The translations under genes were made by a program, and so were the position numbers. DNA of 64,000 bases from Salvia splendens (Eukaryota > Streptophyta > Magnoliopsida > Lamiales > Lamiaceae), in contig NC_056053.1 of the NCBI RefSeq assembly GCF_004379255.2, positions 19,960,188 to 20,024,187 of the forward strand. Reading direction: 5' to 3'. The notes beneath the pieces are model-generated. The model was not told where the DNA came from. It saw nothing but the letters and a program-made list of their open reading frames with translations, and made no database searches. Every line of letters begins with the position of its first letter. The stretch's first letter is position 1. Positions 1 to 10,034 of the stretch are shown here, piece after piece.

Positions 1-1673
1 ATTTAACCACTTTAATCTCACATTATGCCTAATTAAATGCAAATGCACTTTTTAGCTTGAAAGTCTTATAGTATTACTGTGGTTTGCCAATCTGGTTGCA
101 GTTTTTCTGTGTATTAAGAATTCACCAGTTTTTTCAATCATTATTAATTTTTAACTACAATAAGTTTTTCTATTCTGCCTAGCGGTTTTAGTTAATGATC
201 ATGCTTTGCCTTTCTTGGACATCCTTGCTGAATTTGTATTTGTGTATTTCAGAACTTGCTTTGCCTTATTTGTCAGTGGTTTCTTAAGCAATACAGTGGA
301 AGACCAATTTTTTTTTGTGGTTTTTATTTGACAGTGGCACCTAAAAGGTTTTTGGTTATTATGTTTATATGAAAATCTTTGCCAAAATGACCTGATGTTG
401 TAAAGAAAATTGCATGTGTATCTGGTTCTAGAGATTTGACTTCATCTTTTTCGGTAAACTTGTGTTTCTGAATTATTGACTAAAAAAAGTTATTTAAATC
501 TTCATCTGTGCCTGCTGTATTGGTATATCAAAATTTTGAAAATTTGTCATACTGTTTAAGTAGCCATACTTTGATATGAACTTCTGGTAAAAAACTAGTG
601 GTGACAGTGAGTTGTAGTTGTAATCACGTTGCTTCTAACTCTGGTAAATATTGTTTTAATATTGTTGATGTTCAACTTACTGGAAAACCATCAAATCCCC
701 CCTCCCAATGATTACTCACGGAGAGACCTGTCTTTTAATATTTTTAATGGAAAATCATTATTTTTGCATAGCCTGATTTAGAATTTGTGATTTTATTCAA
801 GTTTTTTGTTTTCCAGGTAAAAACAATCAATTTTCATTAAATGGTAAAACCATTTGCTCCTTATCTATGAATGATTTGAATTGGCTTTTATTCTTTAGAA
901 ATGGTGGTTACCATTAGCTTGTTCTTGCAACACAAAAAATGAAAAAAATAAATGATTGCAATACTAAAACTGTTTTGGTGCTCTAAATTTAAATGTATTT
1001 GCCCATGTTTTTTTTGATTCATTTATGTAGCATAAGTGCAGGAGGCCATACTTGTTTTTATAGAAAAATGATTTCCAAATTTCTCTGGTTTCATGAAAAT
1101 TGTGCCTCTGAACCCAAAATTTGAACCCCTTTAAGATGTCATGATGGAATGACAAACTGTTGGACCTATAGTGTTCTGCGGTAAATGCTGCGCTTTGTAT
1201 TCATTTACATACCGAGTATTATTGGTCAAATTTGGTTTATGGCTTGCGGTTGAGCTTCTCAGTATCAGGTGAAGGTGAAGTGCTAACTATTAGTTTTACA
1301 TTTTGAGATTTGCATTAGGTTTTCTTTTATTTATGTGAATCTAATTGTGTATGTAATACCCTTTGATTAATGTTGAGTGTTCTTCTTTGTGTGCGTTTTT
1401 TAACCATGTTCAATTATCCTTTTCCATGTATGTTTACAGTATGTTTTCTATGTTTAGATTTAGTTGTCTGTAATTTGAGTTTGATAGCTACTGGTTAATT
1501 TGTTGTGCTGTTTGATTGCTTTCTCTGTATAGATTTAGTTTGTCTGTAATTTGAGTTTGATAGCTACTGGTTCATTTGTTGTGTTGGTTGATTGCTTTCT
1601 CTGTATAGATTTTAGTTGTCTGTAATTAGAGTTTGATAGCTAATGGTAAAATTGTTGTGTTGGTTGATTGCAG
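1..1673 (+). other. Intronic or upstream non-coding DNA of the acidic-protein gene
   Basis: AT-rich, stop-dense in every frame, with no exon I could support. Its T-rich character and the splice acceptor at 1672-1673 suggest it is mainly the intron before the last exon. Upstream exons probably lie outside the window. Confidence 0.5.
1456..1673 (+). repeat. Three tandem copies of a ~75-bp unit ending at a splice acceptor
   Basis: Units begin at 1456, 1531 and 1607 with AGATTTAG and continue through the words TTTGATAGCTA and TTGATTGC. The first two copies end in CTTTCTCTGTAT. The third ends at TTGATTGCAG, which is the acceptor of the downstream coding exon. The branch and acceptor region of the intron has therefore been tandemly duplicated, with only the last copy carrying the AG next to the exon. 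Confidence 0.85.
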
Positions 1674-1937
1674 GAAGACGATTGTGGGTCTGCTGGGTAC
1701 CTGTTTCAACCAGTTGAGCGGGTGGAAGCAGAAGATAATGGTGGTGGTGGAGAAGGTGAAGACCTTGAATTGGAGGAAGATGTTGAAGATGAAGATGATG
1801 AAGATGGCGAGGTTCAGGAATTGCCGGCCGCGTCTTCTTCCCATAAAAGGAAGAGAAATGGTGACAGTGACGACGATGGGGATGATGGTGAGGAAGAAGA
1901 AGAAGACATGGTGCAGCCATCATCAAAGCAGCGATAG
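1674..1937 (+). CDS. C-terminal exon of an acidic, probably nuclear, protein (partial)
   Basis: An 87-codon terminal exon opens directly after the acceptor at 1672-1673 and ends at TAG 1935-1937. The product is dominated by Glu/Asp runs broken by a basic HKRKR patch near its middle, and it ends in SSKQR. Such composition is common in plant nuclear or chromatin-associated acidic proteins and fits a nuclear localisation signal between acidic tracts. No catalytic domain is visible, so I do not name a family. The 5' exons are outside the window. The opposite-strand His/Leu-rich ORF over the same bases is a mirror of the GAA/GAT repeats and is not a gene. Confidence 0.6.
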   Translation, partial: EDDCGSAGYLFQPVERVEAEDNGGGGEGEDLELEEDVEDEDDEDGEVQELPAASSSHKRKRNGDSDDDGDDGEEEEEDMVQPSSKQR

Positions 1938-2792
1938 AGATGGGGGGGGGGACTGGTTATGTTTATATGGAAGGAGGATGGAAAACTTGAAATTAGTAAA
2001 AATGGGGTTTGAAAGAGTCTGTCCTGTCCTAGACAATATTTTGGAGGGAAATTATGTTATGGCTGGAACTGGACAGCATGAAAATGAGTGTTTAAAAAGT
2101 GGTTTGTTTCCCGCTTCCCTTCAGTTGTGGTGTTATGCCTTGATTCGAATCCAAGTTCAACTCGCTCCGCAACTCAGTAGTGGCGACGGCAGAAAAGGAA
2201 ATACTCATTTTTTTGGACGAAAATGGAAAAAGAAAAACAGAAAATGAGATTGTACAAACGGGAGTGTATTGATTCTATTGGATCAGTTAAAAGAATTCCG
2301 AGGCGGCGTCGTTTTGTGAGATTTGGTTCCACGTGCAGGCAGCATGTGGGTCGGATCAAGGTTATATAATGGGTTTTTTTATCCTATCAACTAATAGCTT
2401 CTTAAACTTATTTTTATTTTTTGCAGGTGGCACTCGAGCTGAGTGGATCCATTACCAATTACCATGATGGGCTTTTGTATATGTTGCGTCAATCAGCCCA
2501 AGCCTTTCCGTTCCCTTTGCTTTTATGCAGTTGTAAATAATGTAGGTGGGTGGCTAGGGGACCCACAGATCAGATCAGATCAGATCAGATCAGATGGCCA
2601 TTGTCTCTCGTATCAACTTTGACGTTACATCATCTTATATTTTTATGTATTGTTGATCAATATTAATAATATCTTATGGACTAATTACATGAATAATATA
2701 CTTGATATACACTAATTTTGGATTAGCCCCTTTATAATGCAATTTCTAGTTTATCTGTCACAAATTTACTTTTTTTCTAATTCATTATTTTA
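1938..2792 (+). other. 3' UTR of the acidic-protein gene, then spacer
   Basis: There is no further supported coding sequence. A poly-G run follows the stop, then unremarkable UTR-like sequence. A donor-free T-rich stretch ending in TTTTTTGCAG at about 2427 resembles an acceptor, so a 3' UTR intron is possible. The remainder is AT-rich spacer. Confidence 0.4.
2566..2595. repeat. (CAGAT)6 microsatellite
   Basis: Six perfect CAGAT units in the presumed 3' UTR or flank of the acidic-protein gene. Confidence 0.95.
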
Positions 2793-2794
2793 TA

Positions 2795-4535
2795 CTCCCT
2801 TCGTCCCTTATTAATTGTCTACTTTGATTTTGACACAGATTTTGAAAAAAAATGTAAAGGAGATTGGATTGAAAAAGTTAATGGAATATAAAACTCACTT
2901 TTGTATATTAGTATTATAATAAAATATGGGTGAAATTAGGCATGCACAATCCGGCCCGGCCCGCCGGTTAACCGCCGGTTCGGGCCCGCCGGTTCATGAA
3001 CCGGGCCCGGAACCGGCGGGTTGAACCGGCTGAAGGGTCGGAGGGTCATAAGGGCCGGTTCAGGTTCGGGCATAACTTGAACCGTGAACCGGCGGTTCGG
3101 CGGTTCGAACCGCCGGTTCAAAGGGTCGAACGGCTAGGGTTCGTAGGGGTTCGTAGGGGTTCAAAGTAGGGATAGGTATGAACCGGCGGTTCGCCGGTTT
3201 TGGAGGAAAACCGCCGGTTTGAACCGGCGGTTCCGACCGGTTTCCGCCGGTTCCGGAAGCTTTTCAGGCGTAGGGGGCTAGGTGAGGTCAGAAACCGGCG
3301 GTTTGTGTCGGAAAACCGTGGACCAACCCGCCGGTTTCGTGGAAAAACCGCCGGTTTTGAGGTTGAACCGCCGGTTCAGGCGGTAAACCGGCGGTTCGGC
3401 CGAAAATTTGAAAGTTTGAAATTTGAATTTTTTTTTTATTTCTTCCAATTTTACTCCTATAAATACCTCACTTCTCCTTCATATTTCCTTACCTCATTCT
3501 TGTGTTAACAAGGATTTCATTCTCAAATAGGTATGTAAGGTAAGAGAACTACGTGGACTTTGATTCCCTAATGCAAATGAGCAATTGGGATACGTAGGCA
3601 CCTCAACTTAATTTTTTAATTTAAGTTGAGCTCAAGTCCTTTTTCTTTTATTTCTTTTTTTTTTCCCATTAATTCCTACTTTAAAAATATGCAAATACAA
3701 TTGCATAATTGTATTTGTATATACTCTAGTCGATGAAGTATATTTCTCTATACAGCTTAATGAGGGAAACTTTTGACAATTCTACTATAATTGTTGATTG
3801 TTAGACGAAACTCAACATTTAAAGTTGAATTGCTAAAGGTGTCCTTAATTTAGTTATGTAGAAAGATCTTCTTCGCCGGTTAAGAATATATATATAATAC
3901 ACTTATACGTTTAAGAACTTCAACGTCGTTTCTTGTCATTTGTAATTAGTTCTTCACTAGTAGTCTCATTTGTATTTAAATTTTGTTTAAGACTTCAAGA
4001 CCGCCATATGTTTTCAATTTGTAATTGTTGTAACTTGTAACGTGTAATTTGTAAATATGCAATTTCAATAAAATTGCAACTTTAGCCGTATTTTTTTCAA
4101 TTTTATTTACTCACATTGCATACAAAAGCAAACTTGAAAAGTGTAATGTAATTTGATTAAAATTGAAAAGTTGAAAAATGCAAAAAAATAATAAAAAAAA
4201 AAATCGTCAACCCGCCGGTTCGGGCCCGGAACCGGCGGTTCGAGCCGAAAACCGCCGGTTTTGAACCGGCGCGTAACCCGCCGGTTTTTTGAACCTGAAC
4301 CGGAACCGGAACCGCCGGGAGCTAGGCGGGCCGGTTCAGGTTCGCGAATTTTCCGACCCTTGACCCGCCGGTTCGGGCCCGGAACCGACGGGTTCCGACC
4401 CTTGTGCAAGCCTAGGTGAAATGAGTTAGTATAATGTGAGACCTACTTACCATTTATTGTAAAAAGTGAAAGTGGACAATTAATAAAGGACGGACAAAAA
4501 TGACAAAAGTGGAAAATTAATAGGGAAGAAGAGAG
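2795..4535. mobile_element. Stowaway-like MITE split by a hAT insertion
   Basis: The left end reads CTCCCTTCGTCCC and the right end is the inverse (GGGAAGAAGAGAG), each flanked by TA (2793-2794 and 4536-4537), as expected for Tc1/mariner-type MITEs. Subterminal sequences pair as well: TTAATTGTCTACTTT on the left with its near complement AGTGGACAATTAATA on the right. With the internal hAT element (2937-4414 plus one 8-bp target copy) removed, the MITE is about 255 bp. Confidence 0.8.
2937..4414. mobile_element. Non-autonomous hAT element with palindromic subterminal arrays
   Basis: The ends are TAGGCATGCACAA and, inverted, TAGGCTTGCACAA. They are flanked by a perfect 8-bp target duplication GGTGAAAT (2929-2936 and 4415-4422), which is diagnostic of hAT. 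About 450 bp at the left and 190 bp at the right are packed with the palindrome AACCGGCGGTT and variants. The interior has a TATA-type motif near 3460 followed by UTR-like sequence with a possible donor (AATAG|GTATG) near 3530, but no transposase. This is probably a deletion derivative that kept the promoter and 5' leader of its parent. Several ORFs over the arrays are by-products of the repeats. Confidence 0.9.
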
Positions 4536-4854
4536 TATTTTATTTAATATGTGTGGAGTAATTATTTAAATTGAAATGTTTGTAAATATATTAACTAAAT
4601 TGCTATTAATTGAAAATGATAAAAACAAATATACGAAATTTATTAAAGTTTCAAAAAATAACAATCGAACAAAAAATATACATAACTAAAATAAAAAGTT
4701 GCTCCATATGGTTTTTATAACTAAGCAAACTAGCAAAGTAATAAAATGGACAAATTATGAAATTACACTTTATATTCATAAATATTTGTGTCATCCACTT
4801 GTTGAGTTTGACTTAAGAATTGAAATATTTTGAATAACTAACCTCCTATCATTA
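4536..4854. other. AT-rich spacer
   Basis: No gene, repeat or element end is recognised here apart from the TA and TTA target duplications of its neighbours. Confidence 0.6.
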
Positions 4855-5193
4855 GAGCATCCGCAGCGGTGGCGAAAGACGCCACCGCCGTCCGCGCCGT
4901 TGGCAAGGCGCAGGACCGCCGCCGCTGCAGCCGCGCCGCTGGCACGGCGCTGCTCGATGTATCGAGCACGTCCGTGCCAGCGGACGGACACGTGGCGCGC
5001 TCCCATTCGTCAACGGCATAGCCGTTGTGTTTAAACTTTTTTTTTATTTTTTTTTTAAAAATCGGTATTTAATTATAAATAATGCTAAAAAATAAAAAAA
5101 AAATATTTTCCAAATCCCAAAAATATGGCCGTTTTTTTCCCGTTTTTTCTGAATTTTTTTGATTTTTTTTTATTTTTTTTCCCCAAAATCATC

Positions 5194-5201
5194 TATAAAT
5201 A
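5194..5201 (+). promoter_or_regulatory. Candidate TATA box of the Harbinger transposase, copy A
   Basis: TATAAATA lies 107 bp upstream of the transposase ATG. The same octamer is kept in copy C (50859-50866) and, inverted, in copy B, which supports a role as the element's promoter. Confidence 0.6.
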
Positions 5202-5307
5202 CACACATTCATCATCCATTTATCACATCAAATCATCTCTCATTCATCTCTCATTCATAATTCTCATACAAACTATCAACACATTCATCACCCACTCAAA
5301 ATCTCAA

Positions 5308-6594
5308 ATGGATTTTACCCATATTATGGCGGAAGCGGAACGCGAAGAACAAGAATACTACGAACAACATCGTGCCGCTTACGAAGCATATGTCGCGGCG
5401 AATACCCCTGCTCCTCCTCCTCAACGAACCAGATCAAATCGACGGTACATCCATCGTGACCGGGAGGGAGCCCACGAAAGGCTCGTTGCCGACTACTTTG
5501 CCGACCAGCCGCGGTTTCCGGCAGATTACTTCAGGCGCCGTTTTCGCATGTCAAAGCGCTTGTTCATGCGAATTGTCAACACATTGTCCGCACGTGTTGA
5601 ATACTTTCAAACAGGTGTAGATGCAGCCGGCCGGCAAAGTATCACGGCGTTGCAGAAGTGTACGTGTGCCATCCGACAACTCGCTACTAGGCAAACGGCC
5701 GACATGTTCGACGAGTATTTGCATATCGGTGAGTCCACTGGAATCCTATGTTTAAAGAATTTTTGCGAGGGCGTTCGTTCTGCTTTTGGGGATGAATTCC
5801 TTCGAGCACCCACCACTGATGATTGCCAACGGTTGCTTCGTCTTCATGAATCAGTCCATGGCTTTCCCGGAATGCTTGGCAGCATTGACTGCATGCATTG
5901 GAGGTGGAAGAATTGTCCGACTGCTTGGAGGGGGCAACACTTGAGCGGTCACAAAGGCGGCGGCCCAACGCTTATCCTTGAGGCGGTCGCCGACTACCGC
6001 CTATGGATTTGGCATGCATATTTCGGCGTTGCTGGATCCAACAACGACTTGAATGTGCTATATTCGTCACCACTCTTCAATGATGTGATGAATGGTGTAG
6101 CACCGGCGATCGACTTCACCATCAACGGAAATATATACCGCATGGGTTACTATCTCGCCGATGGTATCTACCCAAGGTGGTCGACGTTCGTGAAGACGCT
6201 CCACAACCCGCACGACCCGAGACGGGTTCTTTTTGCGCAGCGTCAAGAGTCAGCGCGGAAAGATGTCGAAAGAGCCTTCGGGGTCCTTCAAGCTCGATTC
6301 AACATTGTGAAGGCCCCGGCTCGGCTGTGGTACGTGAATAATATCGCCGACATCATGTTCACGTGTATTATATTACACAACATGATTATAGCCGACGAAG
6401 GGCCGAGGGCGGCTAGCTTCTACGACGAGGACGAAGCCGGAAGCTCAACAGCGAGGTCTCCCCTACGCCGAGGCGAGCATACGACGGTTGGCCAGAGGAT
6501 TGAGACAAGACACACAATGCGCGATACTCGAATCCACAATCAACTACAAGAAGACCTAATCAACCACATGTGGGCGAAATTCGGCAACGAGTAG
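5308..6594 (+). CDS. PIF/Harbinger transposase (DDE, plant transposon protein family)
   Basis: A 428-aa nuclease that would cut and rejoin the element's inverted-repeat ends at TWA targets. I chose the ATG at 5308 because homologous copies B and C start at the equivalent MDF(T/S) codon and the sequence upstream is leader with a TATA box. Family landmarks in order: a basic RSNRRYIHRDREGAHERL segment near residue 45; YFRRRFRMSKRLF; GSIDCMHW with catalytic Asp194; SNNDLNVL with Asp247; ERAFGVLQARF with Glu321; and CIILHNMIIADEG near the C-terminus. All three acidic residues are present and the frame is unbroken, so this is the only copy here that could encode an active enzyme. Expression and activity cannot be judged from sequence. 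Confidence 0.93.
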   Translation: MDFTHIMAEAEREEQEYYEQHRAAYEAYVAANTPAPPPQRTRSNRRYIHRDREGAHERLVADYFADQPRFPADYFRRRFRMSKRLFMRIVNTLSARVEYFQTGVDAAGRQSITALQKCTCAIRQLATRQTADMFDEYLHIGESTGILCLKNFCEGVRSAFGDEFLRAPTTDDCQRLLRLHESVHGFPGMLGSIDCMHWRWKNCPTAWRGQHLSGHKGGGPTLILEAVADYRLWIWHAYFGVAGSNNDLNVLYSSPLFNDVMNGVAPAIDFTINGNIYRMGYYLADGIYPRWSTFVKTLHNPHDPRRVLFAQRQESARKDVERAFGVLQARFNIVKAPARLWYVNNIADIMFTCIILHNMIIADEGPRAASFYDEDEAGSSTARSPLRRGEHTTVGQRIETRHTMRDTRIHNQLQEDLINHMWAKFGNE

Positions 6595-6600
6595 TGTCAT

Positions 6601-6690
6601 TTTTAATTTTTAGGATTTTAATTATGTAATTTTTAATTTTTAGGATTTTAATTATGTAATTTTTAATTTTTAGGATTTTAATTATGCAAT
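6601..6690 (+). repeat. Three tandem 30-bp units after the transposase stop
   Basis: Units begin at 6601, 6631 and 6661 and read TTTTAATTTTTAGGATTTTA plus ATTATGTAAT (last unit ATTATGCAAT). They lie in the 3' UTR of copy A. Copy C carries only a shorter, diverged version, so the array expanded after the copies separated. Confidence 0.9.
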
Positions 6691-7020
6691 GTTTAATTTT
6701 ATTTGTCATTTGTAATATTTATTGTGGGTTTTAAATGAATTTTAATATTATGGAAATGTTTTTGTGTAATTGAATTTTATATTAATTGTGCTCGTCCTTG
6801 CGGAAGAGCACAGTTGTGGGTGTTGTGCTCTTGCCAGAGAGCAGGCATGAATAGTACCGCCCGGGCCCACAACCGTGCCGCTGGCAAGAGCACGGTTGTG
6901 GATGCTCTTACGAGAGAGAAGATAGAGAGGCTGTTTTATAGGAAGGCAAACGAAGAGGGCAGTCCTCGTAAGATAGAGAGAGACAGAGCACAATCAAATT
7001 AATTAACCAAGTTGGTCACG

Positions 7021-7363
7021 TGTTAAGGACCTAAATTCTTAACGTCGATTTCCACACAAAATCAAGAAACGAGATGTCGTCGTTGTCGAGCGCCCAACGT
7101 TGGGTCGTGACTTGGACGGCAAAAAGGGGCGGTTGAGCGCGAGATCAGCCTCATCGGCAACCTTAGGAGATGTTTATTGTTTGCTACTCAATTGAGCCAA
7201 AAGAATGATAATTTCATATATTGATTGAATGAATAAAAAAGATAACAGTCTATCCTATTTATAATGCTACTGACTTAATGAACAAGAAAACAAAGATATA
7301 GAAAAAGATATGTAAATCCCTAATATATCTAAACTAAATAATAATAGTATAAGACTCGTATCA
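7021..7363 (-). repeat. 3' LTR of the non-autonomous retrotransposon
   Basis: Direct copy of 8973-9304 with about nine base differences and an extra ~11 bp near its TGATAC end. Confidence 0.85.
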
Positions 7364-7515
7364 ACTCCCCCACGGTTAAAATCCACCTTGTCCTCAAGGT
7401 GTGAACCACGAAGCAAAAAGGAGAGTTGAAATCAGAAGCTTCGGCGTGGCAACTCCTCCTGGATCAAACACACATCGAACAGCTGACCGTCTCCCTTCTA
7501 CACCTCTATAAAAAA

Positions 7516-8046
7516 TCAACAAAGGTAGACTAATGTGGTCGTCCAAATTAACGCTAAAATGGAAAGTTCTGCCACACAGTCATGAATGCTCAAACACGGC
7601 GTGTTATTTCGCAGAGGAATCAACCTTAGATCGACATCGAGTGATGTTGAAAGTTGATTCAGACTTGTAACATCACCAACATTCAAATCCTTATAGACAC
7701 AAACACTTTCGTGGAAAACAGTGTAATCACCAATAGAACCATCCTCCTCTTTATCTTCTAGCAATGTCTCCTCCTTTTCACCAATCTTCTCATCATATAC
7801 CCCAACGAGCACTTGCGGTGACTCATTGTCGTTCTTGACAATCCCTTTGTTCTTGACGAACTCTCCAGGGGACTCGTTGTTTTGAACATCAAGAGGAGCG
7901 CCATCATTGTGAACATCGGTAATGTCATGGGGAACATCATCACCGAATACTATCGTGGGAGTATTATCAGTTTTCTCTTCGGCTAATGTTCTCCTCAAAC
8001 TCCTCCCCATCATCCGCATAACAGAGAATGCGTTGTTTACACACAT
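7516..8046 (-). CDS. Unrecognised 176-codon ORF inside the LTR element
   Basis: An acidic open frame (EEKTDNTPTIVFGDDV..., many Asp/Glu) in the 3' half of the retrotransposon interior. It shows no zinc knuckle, protease, reverse transcriptase or integrase motif. It could be a degraded accessory reading frame of the parental element or chance openness. I assign no function. Confidence 0.3.
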   Translation of the reverse strand: MCVNNAFSVMRMMGRSLRRTLAEEKTDNTPTIVFGDDVPHDITDVHNDGAPLDVQNNESPGEFVKNKGIVKNDNESPQVLVGVYDEKIGEKEETLLEDKEEDGSIGDYTVFHESVCVYKDLNVGDVTSLNQLSTSLDVDLRLIPLRNNTPCLSIHDCVAELSILALIWTTTLVYLC

Positions 8047-8972
8047 GTCCCATCACCCATTTCTCGGGACAGTGCCAGCAGAGACCCAACCTGGACCGTT
8101 CTGACTTCTCCACTTGGGAGACCCGTATTAGCGGCAGGCGTGGCTACTCTGGAGTTTGACTGGTCACACGCGCGGGCTGACTGTACAGGTCCCGTGTTGG
8201 CTTTTCAGTGGAGTAGCGGGGGCTGTTGGGAGGCGGGCTGGACTCGCGCTCTCACCTCCTCCCGAGGGCGAGGTCGGTCCCAGCACGTCTCCGAGCGTCG
8301 GCCCGGTCAACGGTCGGGTAGCTGCGGTCCTGCTGTTGCGCCGGTGGGTCCCAACAAGTTGGGCGGTGCCGTTGCGTTGCGGTTGTCGGGTAGCGATCAA
8401 ACCCTAATTGAGTCTGATGCTCTCCGCGATCAGATAGGTGGCCACCCCTCTCGACGTAGCCACCGCGGTGTCGGGGCCAAGCCTCTTGTGCGCGATCGCG
8501 GTACCTGATGGGCTGGTATCTCGGCCGTGGGCGACGATTAGGTGGATCCAAGTGGTGTGAGACGTAGGGTGATTCTGGATCAGGCCACGACGGCGAGCGG
8601 AGTACTTCCACCCGGATGCTCGGAGGGTCTCAACTGGTTACACGGTGATTTTGGGCCGGATGGTAGGAACGGAATGGATGTGTGGCCTAAGGGAAGTCGT
8701 ATTGACGACGGCGATAGCCGGCGTAGTCGTATGACATGTTGACGGACTGAGGCGTGGCTGTGGTGGATGATGATCGTCTGACTTCGACGCGGCACGCGGG
8801 AATCCTTCCCGCCGGGCGTTGCAGAAGTAGTGTTGTCCTGCGGCTAGAGCTCGGCGGACAGGCGGGACTCGACAACCAAAGCAGTTGCTGTGCGCGGAAT
8901 ATTTTCCGTCGGACAACGGTGTAGCTTCGGTTCGAGATGGTGGGAGGGTCAGCTCTCAATGAAAGCACCAGT
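8047..8972 (-). other. GC-rich 5' interior of the LTR element, gag-like but broken
   Basis: Read from the 5' LTR, this part is Pro/Arg/Ser-rich in several overlapping short frames (for example 8687-8968 and 8252-8611). That is the composition expected of a decayed gag N-terminus. Frames shift repeatedly, so no continuous protein can be supported. It is clearly more GC-rich than the surrounding DNA. Confidence 0.4.
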
Positions 8973-9304
8973 TGTTAAGGACCTAAATCCTTAACGTCGA
9001 TTTCCACACAAAAACAAGAAACGAGATGTCGTCGTTGTCGAGCGCCCAACGTTGGGTCGTGACTTGGATGGCAAAAAGGGGCGGTTGAGCGCGAGATCAG
9101 CCTCGTCGGCAACCTTATGAGATGTTTCTTGTTTGCTACTCAATTGAGCCAAAAGAATAATAATTTCATATATTGATTGAATGAATAAAAAAGATAACAG
9201 TCTATCCTATTTATAATGCTAATGACTTAATGAACAAGAAAACAAAGATATAGAAAAAGATATGCAAATCCCTAATATATCTAAACTAAATAATAATAGT
9301 ATCA
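8973..9304 (-). repeat. 5' LTR of the non-autonomous retrotransposon
   Basis: Starts (minus strand) TGATAC, contains TATAAATA and ends TTAACA next to the presumed primer-binding site. Its outer edge lies 120 bp upstream of the PERK start codon, and its transcription would be directed away from that gene. Confidence 0.85.
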
Positions 9305-9424
9305 TCATCAAGATTCAAGGAATGATCTTTTAGAAAACGGTGAATTCATGCATGTGATCTTCATGTAATGCTGTAGAGATTAATGAAGCTGGAGCTTTGA
9401 GTTTCGGCTTAGTTACATATCATT

Positions 9425-10033
9425 ATGTCGTCGTCATCGACATCTGAGGCTAATCCCCCAGCATCTTCTTCATCTTTAACTTCAACAGATTCTCCTCCAT
9501 CTCCTTCTTCAACATCACCTCCATCAGAACCAACACCGCCTCCGCCCACTCCTCCCGCATCAACGCCTCCTCCGCCCTCTCCGTCATCATCACTCCCGCC
9601 CCCAGCAGGCACCCCTCCCCCTACCACCCTTCCCGCAACATCCAATTCCCCTCCCCCTTCGCCTCCCGCAACAACAAACTCCGAATCTCCTCAGCCGCCA
9701 GCTTTCACCGCCACTCCTCCCACCCAAACGCCCCCATCTCCGACATCCCCCTTGGCTGCCTCGCAAAATCCTCCCACACAAGTAGCTAATTCATCTCCAT
9801 TGCCTGCTATTCCTCCACCCCAACCAATACCTGTTTCTCCAGAACTTCCTACCTTGCCTTTTAATTTCTCTCATAACCCTCCACTCCCAGCCTCCGTTGG
9901 CTCACCCCCGACTCCTCCACCGCCTCAAAATTCTCAGAATGTGAACGGATTTATCATCGCCAGAGTTGGCGCGGGAGGTACAGTGATTATCGCACTTCTC
10001 TTGGTCATCTTCTGCCTCGCTTGTAATCGAACC
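9425..10033 (+). CDS. PERK exon 1: proline-rich ectodomain and membrane segment
   Basis: Starts at ATG 9425 with MSSSSTSE, followed by about 170 residues dominated by Pro, Ser and Thr ([20 protein letters not shown] types), a wall-associated extensin-like ectodomain. There is no cleavable signal peptide, as is usual for PERKs. The hydrophobic stretch [17 protein letters not shown] is the single membrane span. The frame then runs into TAA at 10061-10063 instead of continuing into the kinase juxtamembrane frame. Confidence 0.85.
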
Positions 10034-10034
10034 A

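Larger units (their letters stand above)
4855..6907 (+). mobile_element. PIF/Harbinger element, copy A (coding-intact transposase)
   Basis: The terminal inverted repeats begin GAGCATCC (left GAGCATCCGCAGCGGT, right inverse GAGCATCCACAACCGT) and are flanked by 3-bp TTA duplications (4852-4854, 6908-6910), the Harbinger hallmark. GC-rich subterminal sequence flanks a single transposase gene with its own TATA box. There is no room for the Myb-like second ORF that complete PIF/Harbinger elements usually carry, so the copy probably depends on a partner protein from elsewhere. It shares sequence with copies at 25882-28114 and 50610-52516. Confidence 0.93.
7021..9304 (-). mobile_element. Non-autonomous LTR retrotransposon, minus strand
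   Basis: Two direct repeats (7021-7363 and 8973-9304) form the LTRs. Read on the minus strand each runs TGATAC...TTAACA. The 5' LTR (8973-9304) contains a TATAAATA box. Immediately inside it is ACTGGTGCTTTCATTGAGAG, in the primer-binding position, and a G-rich tract CGTGGGGGAGT precedes the 3' LTR. The 1.6-kb interior lacks reverse transcriptase, integrase or protease. I counted about nine substitutions and one ~11-bp indel between the LTRs, so it is older than the Tat element nearby. The flanks (TCACG, TCATC) do not form a clean target duplication. Family unassigned. Confidence 0.85.

Noticed and set aside
1612..1926. His/Leu-rich minus-strand ORF
   Set aside because: Mirror of the acidic GAA/GAT codons of the real plus-strand exon.
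2130..2170. Possible tRNA B-box (GATTCGAATCC)
   Set aside because: No matching A-box, acceptor stem or cloverleaf upstream.
2936..4409. Arg/Pro-rich ORFs at both ends of the hAT element
   Set aside because: Produced by translation of the AACCGGCGGTT palindrome arrays; no protein motif.
5607..5968. Minus-strand ORFs across Harbinger copy A (also 51186-51613 in copy C)
   Set aside because: Antisense shadows of the transposase gene.
7021..9309. Target-site duplication for the non-autonomous LTR element
   Set aside because: Flanking pentamers TCACG and TCATC do not match; shifting the ends by a few bases does not help.
9409..9645. Glycine-rich minus-strand ORF
   Set aside because: Reverse complement of the CCT/CCA proline-rich PERK exon.
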